A stretch of 11,066 bases of DNA from SCTG01 sp964384595 (GTDB lineage Bacteria > Nitrospirota > Nitrospiria > Nitrospirales > NS-4), in assembly GCA_964384595.1 (NCBI GenBank), contig CAYLLY010000066.1, positions 1-11,066 of the forward strand. Direction: 5' to 3'. Position 1 is the first letter of the stretch. Each line of letters opens with the position of its first letter. Below are positions 5,218 to 11,066 of this stretch, in pieces. The position numbers were made by a program, and so were the translations under genes. A model generated the notes under the pieces. The model did no database searches. It saw only the letters and a list, made by a program, of their open reading frames with translations, and was not told the DNA's origin.

Positions 5218-6240
5218 TTACGGAAGTTTCGGAAGGCTGACATTCAAATCACCGGTCAGACTTTTCATGAGCTCGACGAGATCCTTTTTCTCTTGATCCG
5301 TCAGGTTCAGAGCGCTCATGAACACATCTTTGCCGGGCACCTGCTCCCCACCCTTGTTGTAAAACTCCATCACCTCTTCGAGTGTCTTGAAGCCTCCCGT
5401 GTGCATATAAGGGGCGGTCAGCGCCACGCTGCGCAGGGACGGAGTCTTGAAGGCGCCCCGATCCGACTCTCGCTTGGTGACGGCGTACCGGCCAAGATCT
5501 TCCTTGAGTGGGCCGGTCTGAGGAACGCCGATGTTGTGGAACTTGTTGTCGGTAAAATTGGGACCGTTGTGGCAGAGCACACAGCGGGCCTTGCCCTGAA
5601 ACAATTCAAGCCCGCGTTTGGCGGAATCCGACAGCGCCGTTTTATCGCCGGCGACATGCCGATCGAACGGGGAATTGGTGGAAATCAAGGTGCGCTCGAA
5701 TGCGGCAATCGCTCGGGCGATGCCCTCGGCCGTGACATTCGTCCCGAACACCTCTTGGAAGCGTTTCTTGTATTCCGGGACGGCACCGAGCTTCTTCACC
5801 ACGCCCGGGAGCGTCTCCGCCATCTCGATCGGGTTCTGGATCGGCCCGAGCGCTTGCTCCTCCAGTGAGCCCGCGCGGCCATCCCAGAACTGTACATGGT
5901 TATACGCCGCGTTCATGGCCGGAGGGGCGTTGCGCCCGCCCTGCTTGCCGCCCACTCCCAGCGAGAACTGGCGCGGATCGGCGAAGCCGGCCGCCGGCGC
6001 GTGGCAACTTGCGCAACTGACGGTGCCGTCCTTCGAGAGGCGTGGGTCGAAAAACAGGAGTTTGCCGAGCTCCACCTTGGAAGCAACTTGTAAGTTATGG
6101 GCCGGAATCGGGACATTCGGAAGCTGGCCAAGGGCCAGATTCGGCTCTTGGCTCAGGCTGCTGTGGGGAACCAACACCAGCAGTGTTCCCAATGCGACGA
6201 CGAGAAGGGCCCTCACACGCGCACAGGCTTGCACGATCAT
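5218..6240 (-). CDS. exported di-heme cytochrome c peroxidase (CcpA/MauG family)
   Basis: 340 residues, close to the usual 320-350 for periplasmic bacterial di-heme peroxidases. Residues 1-30 form a signal peptide, with basic residues, a Leu/Val-rich core and an SLS-Q boundary. Heme c sites are CASCH (76-80) and CVLCH (220-224). Family motifs include ELGKLLFFDPRLSKDGTVSC, FWDGRAGSLEEQA with NPIEM, and the C-terminal TAPYMHTG, whose Met is a probable heme ligand. The enzyme would reduce H2O2 with electrons from small cytochromes or a membrane donor. ATG at 6240 is chosen because the signal peptide begins there; AAGGA and GGAG lie just upstream. The gene starts 29 bases after the stop of the PuuD-like gene, its possible membrane electron partner, and precedes the aquaporin. 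Confidence 0.94.
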   Translation of the reverse strand: MIVQACARVRALLVVALGTLLVLVPHSSLSQEPNLALGQLPNVPIPAHNLQVASKVELGKLLFFDPRLSKDGTVSCASCHAPAAGFADPRQFSLGVGGKQGGRNAPPAMNAAYNHVQFWDGRAGSLEEQALGPIQNPIEMAETLPGVVKKLGAVPEYKKRFQEVFGTNVTAEGIARAIAAFERTLISTNSPFDRHVAGDKTALSDSAKRGLELFQGKARCVLCHNGPNFTDNKFHNIGVPQTGPLKEDLGRYAVTKRESDRGAFKTPSLRSVALTAPYMHTGGFKTLEEVMEFYNKGGEQVPGKDVFMSALNLTDQEKKDLVELMKSLTGDLNVSLPKLP

Positions 6241-6269
6241 AGGCTCCAATCCTTTCTTCGGGTAACTTC

Positions 6270-6797
6270 TCAGAACAGCGGGTAATGGCTTGCGGTCGCC
6301 ATGAAAAAGAGCATCGGGAACGAGAGCACGAAATTCGTTCGTGACGCCAGAAACGCCACCCGCGCATGTTTGGCCATTTCCGGAGGAGGCGATGTCTTGT
6401 TCGCGGCGGCCTCGGTGGTCATCCGGATCACGACCTTCTGATTCGGCCAGATCAGCAGCCACACGTTCAGGAACATGATGATCCCGAGCCCGCCTCCAAT
6501 GGCGATCGAGATCCCCCAGGAAGTTTCGAAAATCCCGTGGCCATGGCCATGTGTGAAATGCGACCACACGATGATGAGCCCGGACAGGACTGTGACCAAG
6601 GCCGCGTACCTGAACCACCAGAGCGCCCGCGGCACCAATTTCTGCACGACGCCGCTCTTGGTGCCCGCGTCGGTCTCTTTCATAAAAGGAACCTGGACGA
6701 TGTTGAAGTAGTAAAGGAGCCCGATCCAGGTCACGCCCGAGAAAAAGTGAATCCACCGCATCAACAGGATGATGAACTCGTCAGCTTTGAACTCCAT
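6270..6797 (-). CDS. stand-alone PuuD-type (urate oxidase N-terminal family) membrane protein
   Basis: 175 residues with four predicted transmembrane segments near 9-36, 57-79, 94-117 and 146-168. Segments such as RWIHFFSGVTWIG, PRALWWFRYAA, NVWLLIWPNQK and the C-terminal SHYPLF match, from memory, the membrane domain of PuuD-like cytochrome c urate oxidases (Urate_ox_N family). The C-terminal cytochrome c domain of full PuuD is absent. Candidate metal or heme ligands are His17, His80 and His171; a loop holds HGHGHG (83-88). Urate as substrate is not implied. ATG at 6797 follows AAGGAG at five-base spacing. It heads a unit with the secreted di-heme peroxidase and an aquaporin, so a membrane electron-transfer role serving a separate cytochrome c is the best inference. 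Confidence 0.75.
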   Translation of the reverse strand: MEFKADEFIILLMRWIHFFSGVTWIGLLYYFNIVQVPFMKETDAGTKSGVVQKLVPRALWWFRYAALVTVLSGLIIVWSHFTHGHGHGIFETSWGISIAIGGGLGIIMFLNVWLLIWPNQKVVIRMTTEAAANKTSPPPEMAKHARVAFLASRTNFVLSFPMLFFMATASHYPLF

Positions 6798-6850
6798 GGT
6801 CGCTCCTTGGCTAATGATTCGGTCGTTTGTCTCGGTACTGTTCCCTATCT

Positions 6851-6867
6851 GGCCAATACGGGCCAAT
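6851..6867 (-). promoter_or_regulatory. paired GGCCAAT direct repeat over the start of the puuD-like unit
   Basis: GGCCAAT occurs at 6851-6857 and 6861-6867, one helical turn (10 bases) apart. The pair overlaps the edge of the predicted -10 box and the predicted start near 6859. Such spacing suits two protein monomers on one DNA face, suggesting a repressor site. Chance repetition cannot be excluded. Confidence 0.4.
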
Positions 6868-6895
6868 TATTAAGGGCAAAGCAGCTGGTTGTCAA
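6866..6895 (-). promoter_or_regulatory. predicted promoter of the puuD-like / peroxidase / aquaporin unit
   Basis: On the minus strand a perfect TTGACA (6895-6890) is followed after 18 bases by AATAAT (6871-6866), matching five of six -10 positions. It begins 14 bases after the mdh stop codon and leaves a leader of about 60 bases. This makes the three downstream genes independent of mdh, although readthrough is possible since no terminator follows mdh. Confidence 0.65.
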
Positions 6896-6909
6896 GGATC
6901 GCGGGGGCG

Positions 6910-7845
6910 CTACAGATAGCGATCTACCAGTGCGCAGAGCTCTTTGACTCCCGCCGCGGACTGCGCGAGCGCCGTCTGCTCGTAGGCGGACAGCGGGAGC
7001 TTGACGATCTCCTCGACCCCTCGCCGGCCCAGCTTCACGGGCACGCCGACGAACAGGCCGTTCACGCCGTACTCGCCCTTGCACAGCGCGGCGCAGGGCA
7101 GGACCTTTTTGCTGTCGAGCATGATCGCGTCGACCATCGCGACGATTGAGGCCGACGGGGCGTAGTAGGCGCTGCCCGTCTTCAGGAGCGCCACGATTTC
7201 GGCGCCGCCGTCCTGGGTCCGCTTCACCAGGGCGTCGATGCGGTCCTTCGGCAGCCACTCGCTGAGCGGCACGCCCGCGACCGTCGTGTACCGGATCAAC
7301 GGCACCATCGAGTCGCCGTGCCCACCGAGCACCATGGCCTGCACGTTCTCCACCGACACCTTGAGCTCCGCCGCGATGAAGGCCCGGAACCGGGCCGAAT
7401 CCAGCACGCCAGCCATCCCCACCACCCGCTCGCGCGGGAACTTGCTGACCTTGTGCGCGACATAGGTCATCACATCGAGCGGGTTGGTGACCACCACGAG
7501 AATCGCGTCAGGCGAGCCCGCGGCCACCTGCGTCACGACATCCCGGACGATCTTGGCGTTGATCTCCAGCAACTGCTCGCGGCTCATCCCCGGCTTGCGG
7601 GGCACGCCCGAGGTGATCACGACGAGGGACGAGCCCGCCGCTGCCTTGTAGTCCATCGTGCCGACGATATGCCCGTCGGACCCGAGCAGGGCGCCGGCCT
7701 GCATGAGATCCAGGCCCTTGCCCTGGGGAATCCCATCGATGACATCGAGGAGCACGACATCATACCGTCCGGTCTCCACCAGGCGTTGCGCCGTCGTCCC
7801 GCCCACATTGCCGGCCCCGATCACCGTGATTTTTTCACGCGCCAC
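6910..7845 (-). CDS. mdh: malate dehydrogenase, LDH-like (type III) NAD-dependent
   Basis: 311 residues; interconverts malate and oxaloacetate with NAD(H) in the oxidative or reductive TCA cycle. The Rossmann loop is GAGNVG (10-15) and Asp34 at the end of the second strand favours NAD. Substrate-binding Arg83 and Arg89 lie in GVPRKPGMSR; Arg at the first position distinguishes malate from lactate dehydrogenases, which carry Gln. Catalytic Asp149 and Arg152 (LDSARF) and His176 (GGHGDSMVP) are all present. The start is GTG at 7845, with GGAGG eight bases upstream. It is separated from the upstream small gene by 75 bases that contain heptamer repeats. A TATAAC in those repeats is a possible -10 box, without a convincing -35. 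Confidence 0.96.
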   Translation of the reverse strand: MAREKITVIGAGNVGGTTAQRLVETGRYDVVLLDVIDGIPQGKGLDLMQAGALLGSDGHIVGTMDYKAAAGSSLVVITSGVPRKPGMSREQLLEINAKIVRDVVTQVAAGSPDAILVVVTNPLDVMTYVAHKVSKFPRERVVGMAGVLDSARFRAFIAAELKVSVENVQAMVLGGHGDSMVPLIRYTTVAGVPLSEWLPKDRIDALVKRTQDGGAEIVALLKTGSAYYAPSASIVAMVDAIMLDSKKVLPCAALCKGEYGVNGLFVGVPVKLGRRGVEEIVKLPLSAYEQTALAQSAAGVKELCALVDRYL

Positions 7846-7868
7846 TGTGCCTACCTCCAAGAGTCGGA

Positions 7869-7933
7869 CGTTATTCGTTATACGTTAAACGTCGGATTCT
7901 TTCCTTTCAACGAATAACGATTAACGTTTAACC
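7869..7933. repeat. two opposed clusters of a CGTTAWW heptamer
   Basis: On the plus strand CGTTATT, CGTTATA and CGTTAAA follow each other without gaps (7869-7889). On the minus strand GGTTAAA, CGTTAAT, CGTTATT and CGTTGAA run from 7933 to 7906. The clusters face each other across about 16 bases. CGTTATTCGTT (7869-7879) is perfectly complementary to AACGAATAACG (7909-7919). A second 9-bp pairing, 7884-7892 with 7924-7932, crosses the first. The right cluster includes the stop codon of the 141-residue gene. It may be a repeat element, a protein-binding array or a transcript end. Confidence 0.7.
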
Positions 7934-8346
7934 TCCCCTTCGTCTTCCTCATGCGATGTCCATCCCGCCACTTTGAAATTCTGGGTGCACACGAAATTCT
8001 CCCCGAGATAGAAATTCAGCTTGATCTTCTTTTTGCCGTACGTCTTCGCCAGAAACTCCTCCGGATGATCGAGCAACTCCTGGAACGTCCCCGCCTCATA
8101 TTTGCCCAACTCGATGAAGCTGACGATCATCCCGGTCTTGATCTCCTGCAGGACCTTCAGCCAGCAGTGGGGATAGATCTCCCAGAACTTGGCCCTGATC
8201 TCCTCGGGCGTCGGCTCCGGCCGCTCTTCTCCGGGCGGGACGGCCTTCGCGAACTTGGCCTGCCGCCGCACGAAGGGATAGGCGTGGCCCGTGAACAGCT
8301 TGTACACCCACTTGGGGACTTCCTTCTCGACGCCGTGCGGTTCCAT
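7921..8346 (-). CDS. conserved-looking protein of unknown function coupled to the VWA gene
   Basis: 141 residues, not recognised. It is soluble, without signal peptide or membrane segment. It contains a basic aromatic N-terminal part (KWVYKLFTGHAYPFVRRQAK), a Pro/Glu-rich stretch near 42-52, a helical centre with WEIYPHCWLKVL, and a C-terminal part rich in Lys and aromatic residues (KKKIKLNFYLGENFVCT) before an acidic tail. There are two cysteines, without a metal-site pattern. ATG at 8346 shares one base with the TGA of the upstream VWA gene (TGATG), so translational coupling and a functional link to that protein are likely. An extended reading frame starting at 8421 would lie inside the VWA gene and is not favoured. 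Its last codons lie in the heptamer repeat. Confidence 0.8.
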   Translation of the reverse strand: MEPHGVEKEVPKWVYKLFTGHAYPFVRRQAKFAKAVPPGEERPEPTPEEIRAKFWEIYPHCWLKVLQEIKTGMIVSFIELGKYEAGTFQELLDHPEEFLAKTYGKKKIKLNFYLGENFVCTQNFKVAGWTSHEEDEGEVKR

Positions 8347-11066
8347 CAGGTTGTCAGCGTCTTGTAGATCCGGGGCAGCCGTTCCGGCAAGCTCTCGACC
8401 CGGTCGATGATCAGGTAGCACACGCCCCCGTAGATCCGTTCGAGGTAACCCCGCGCTTCGCGATCCACCGTGATGCAGAAAGGATGCACGCCGCCGGCCT
8501 TCGCCTCCCGCAACGCCGCTTTCGTGTCCTCCAGCGCGTACTCCTCCTGGTAGGCGTCGTCCAGCGGGCGGCCGTCGCTCAGCATCACCATCAGCTTGAC
8601 CCGCGCGGCGCGCTCGGACAGACGATGCAGGGCATGCCGGATCGCAGCGCCGTCGCGGTTCTGCACCAGCGGGCGGACGGCGTCGATGCGTCGCCAGACC
8701 TGCGGGCCGTACCGCTCGTCGAAATCCTTCAGCACGAGGACCTGCACGTCATGGCGCGACTGCCCGGAATAGCCGTACACCGCGTATTGATCGCCGATCG
8801 CCTCCAGCGCTTCGCAGAGCAGCACCAGCCCTTCCTTCTCGACGTCGATGATGCGCGCGCCGCCCGGCCCGATCTGCTGCCCCGTCGAGCCGCTCAGGTC
8901 CACGAGGAACACCGCGGCCACGTCCCGATCCTTGCGGTCCCGGCGGATGTACACGAACTCCGACGGGCCGGCGCGCGCCCGCCGCTCGACCAGCGACTCC
9001 ACGGCGGCCTCGATGTCCACCTCGTCGCCGTCGGCCTGGCGGCGCACCCGCCTGAGCGCCGGCGGGCGGATGCCCTCGAAGTACCTCCGAATCAGGCTCA
9101 CCACGCCGCCGTACCGGCCGCGCGTTTGCTCGAGGAACCCGTCCGCGCCCTCTGGCGCAATCTGTTCGACGACCCGGCACCAGCGCGTGCGGTAGTCCTG
9201 GATCCGGCCGTCCCATTCGTCGTAAAGAAACGCCCTCGTTCCGGGAATCGCCGGCAGCGCGCGACTGGCGCTCTCATCCGGCACGACGGTCACATCCTCC
9301 GCGAGCGACGACGACCCGGTCCGCCCTGTCATCGGCGCGGGGACCGCCGCGGCGTCACGCAGCACCCGCGGCCCCTTTTCGGACCGTGATCCGCCGGCAA
9401 CCGACGGCTCGCCCTGCAGGCCGCCCTGTTCCTGAACGCCCGACTCGGCCCTGTCCGCGACCGCGCCGTGCTCCTGCTCCCGCACGCGCTCCGCGTCCAT
9501 GGCGCCGCGATGGGCCGGCGTCGTCAACGGCCGATAGGATCCGCCCTGCTCTTCGCCGGCGCGGGGCTGCACGGCCTGGCCTGCGTCTTCCTGTGCGCCC
9601 CCTGAATCCACCGGCGCTACCTCCGCCGTGAGCTCCTCGATCAGCACGTAGGCCCGGTGCACCGCGCGAACGACGTCTTCGGCCGTCGCCTGCGGCCGGG
9701 CGACCGCGCGCAGGAGCGCCCAGGCGCGGCCGACCACGTCTTCCAGCGCCACCGGCACCCGGACTTCCTCCGGGTCCCCGGCCGACATCTGCAGCAACAC
9801 CTCGACGATCATTTCGCGGACCGACATGCCGTGGGTCAGCGATCGCCCGGCGACCTCCTCCCGCGCCACGGCCTCCATGTCGCGCCGCAAACCCGGGTAT
9901 TCCGCCTTCAGGCAGGCCTCGATGCGCGCGTCTTCCGCCATCACCCAGAGATCGCGGACCAGCGGCGGATTCGGGTAGAGCCGGAAAAGCCCGTCCAGGG
10001 AAGCGGGCGGCGAGGCCGCGGCGCGCCCGTAGCGAAGCGAGGCCTGCGCGGCCAGATCGGCCAGACGCGCCATCGGGAGCGCGTACGTTCCGTATTCCAG
10101 GTGGCCCGCCTCGTGGGCGGTCAACACCTTGTAGAAACGGAGATTGTCTTCCTTCGAAGGATAGCGGCGTATCCGCGCCGGCAGGAAGATCGCTGCGCCG
10201 TCGGAAGACGCCCGGACTTGCGGGGTCGCCTCCCCGCCGCCGCTTGCATCAAGCGGACGGATCGTCACCGGTTGCCCGCTCAGCCCCTCCGCAAACAGTT
10301 TGAGCATGCGGGCGACGCTCCTCAGGGCCACGCCGCTCGCGGCTTCCTCGAGCGCCTCCAGCGCCCTGCGGGTCTCGATCGCGAAGTAGGCGCGCGCCGC
10401 TTCGGGATTGTAGACCAGCACCTCCATGCCGCCGCGGTACCACTTGTCGAACCGGTCCATCATCGCGAAAGGGGGTATTGCGGGCGCGTCGGAACCCGCC
10501 AGATCGATCACTTCCGGCGCGCGTTTCAAATAGGCCAGCGCCGCCGCCGCGTCCTGCTCCGCCACCAACGCGCCGTACTGGAGCACCCGTTCCTGCCAGG
10601 CGCTGTCCTGAATCCGCCGCAGCAGACCCGGCGCCTCTCCCAGAAACTCGATGGCACGTCCGGGGGAGCGGTCCGCCAGGATGTTGCTCAGCGCGAGCAC
10701 CCGCGTACGCACCGCCGGCGAGGCAAGGTCTTCCAACAGCGCCGGGCTCGTCCGAAAGAAGGCCAGCGCCGCCATATAATCGGGCTTGCCCAGGCTGTTG
10801 GGCGTCACGAGCTTGGCGCTGACGCCGGCCCAGGCCTGAAGGTCGTCGACGGGCAGCACGCGCAGAATGTCCGGGCCGCGCCGGAAATATTCGATCCCCA
10901 GCACGCCGTCCCACTTGGTGAGGTCGGCCCCGGTCTGCGCCCAGGCCGGCAGGGCGCCGGCTCCCGCCGCCGCGATCACTCCTCCGGCCCGCAGCAACCC
11001 TTCGTAGGCCATGGGCGCATCCTGCTCCGCCAGCTCCAGCGCCATCGTCAAGGCCGCCGCGCGCGA
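8346..11066 (-). CDS. large NorD/CbbO-type von Willebrand factor A protein (5' end outside window)
   Basis: 906 residues are visible and the frame stays open to the right edge, so the true start is probably beyond it; no ribosome binding site precedes the TTG at 11051 or the ATG at 11045. Residues 20-190 contain helical repeats of about 38-43 residues marked by an aromatic pair and a Pro (P65, P108, P146, P184). HEAGH (318-322), then EDARIE further on, resembles a zinc-peptidase-like core. A low-complexity linker spans about 485-610. The C-terminal VWA domain has DLSGS (Asp723) and LSDG (Asp831) of the MIDAS metal site. Relatives (NorD, CbbO) work with MoxR-type AAA+ ATPases to activate metalloenzymes; such an ATPase may lie beyond the edge. 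It is coupled to the 141-residue gene, and looks richer in G+C than the centre of the window. Confidence 0.85.
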   Translation of the reverse strand, partial: SRAAALTMALELAEQDAPMAYEGLLRAGGVIAAAGAGALPAWAQTGADLTKWDGVLGIEYFRRGPDILRVLPVDDLQAWAGVSAKLVTPNSLGKPDYMAALAFFRTSPALLEDLASPAVRTRVLALSNILADRSPGRAIEFLGEAPGLLRRIQDSAWQERVLQYGALVAEQDAAAALAYLKRAPEVIDLAGSDAPAIPPFAMMDRFDKWYRGGMEVLVYNPEAARAYFAIETRRALEALEEAASGVALRSVARMLKLFAEGLSGQPVTIRPLDASGGGEATPQVRASSDGAAIFLPARIRRYPSKEDNLRFYKVLTAHEAGHLEYGTYALPMARLADLAAQASLRYGRAAASPPASLDGLFRLYPNPPLVRDLWVMAEDARIEACLKAEYPGLRRDMEAVAREEVAGRSLTHGMSVREMIVEVLLQMSAGDPEEVRVPVALEDVVGRAWALLRAVARPQATAEDVVRAVHRAYVLIEELTAEVAPVDSGGAQEDAGQAVQPRAGEEQGGSYRPLTTPAHRGAMDAERVREQEHGAVADRAESGVQEQGGLQGEPSVAGGSRSEKGPRVLRDAAAVPAPMTGRTGSSSLAEDVTVVPDESASRALPAIPGTRAFLYDEWDGRIQDYRTRWCRVVEQIAPEGADGFLEQTRGRYGGVVSLIRRYFEGIRPPALRRVRRQADGDEVDIEAAVESLVERRARAGPSEFVYIRRDRKDRDVAAVFLVDLSGSTGQQIGPGGARIIDVEKEGLVLLCEALEAIGDQYAVYGYSGQSRHDVQVLVLKDFDERYGPQVWRRIDAVRPLVQNRDGAAIRHALHRLSERAARVKLMVMLSDGRPLDDAYQEEYALEDTKAALREAKAGGVHPFCITVDREARGYLERIYGGVCYLIIDRVESLPERLPRIYKTLTT

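Noticed and set aside
6241..6756. A long N-terminal extension of the cytochrome c peroxidase
   Set aside because: It overlaps the PuuD-like gene in another frame. The signal peptide begins at the ATG at 6240, which an exported enzyme needs at its N-terminus.
7869..7933. A CRISPR array
   Set aside because: The repeats are only 7 bases long, contiguous and in opposed orientation, with no spacers of regular length.
8484..9389. A 301-codon open frame on the plus strand
   Set aside because: Antisense shadow of the VWA domain coding region; rich in Arg, His and Pro as expected for reversed GC-rich codons.

Overview
The window reads as a chromosomal segment from a GC-rich bacterium, most likely a Nitrospira-like member of the Nitrospirota. 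That assignment is an inference from gene content and from my memory of similar proteins; no marker such as rRNA or nxr is present. Almost everything lies on the minus strand. The only gene on the plus strand is a peroxiredoxin near the left edge, which diverges from the 5' end of rarA and converges on folE at a strong hairpin. No tRNA, rRNA, CRISPR array, transposase or prophage gene was seen.

Left part (1-2302): the N-terminus of RarA and a peroxiredoxin share a compact divergent promoter region in which the two -35 boxes overlap. On the minus strand a translationally coupled pair follows: a tandem two-domain 6-pyruvoyl-tetrahydropterin synthase and FolE (GTP cyclohydrolase I). Together they would convert GTP to 7,8-dihydroneopterin triphosphate and then to 6-pyruvoyl-tetrahydropterin. 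A 28-bp palindrome separates this pair from the genes upstream of it in transcription.

Centre-left (2328-4409): a three-gene unit holds a NuoF-like flavo-iron-sulfur protein, an adrenodoxin/Isc-type [2Fe-2S] ferredoxin (start abutting the nuoF stop) and an ErpA-like A-type Fe-S carrier. It has a near-consensus promoter and a palindrome across the predicted transcription start. No NuoE or NuoG accompanies it, so a stand-alone NAD(P)H-to-ferredoxin system feeding Fe-S assembly is an attractive reading.

Centre (4491-6895): a second unit, with its own promoter, encodes a stand-alone PuuD-type (urate oxidase N-terminal family) four-helix membrane domain, an exported di-heme cytochrome c peroxidase and an aquaporin whose selectivity filter resembles plant TIPs. 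This looks like an envelope redox/peroxide module.

Right part (6910-11066): an LDH-like malate dehydrogenase is followed, across an intergenic region carrying 7-bp repeats in opposed orientation, by a small unrecognised gene. That gene is coupled by a one-base stop/start overlap to a very large NorD/CbbO-type VWA protein that runs off the right edge. The VWA protein has N-terminal helical repeats, an HExxH motif, a low-complexity linker and a C-terminal VWA domain with an intact MIDAS motif.
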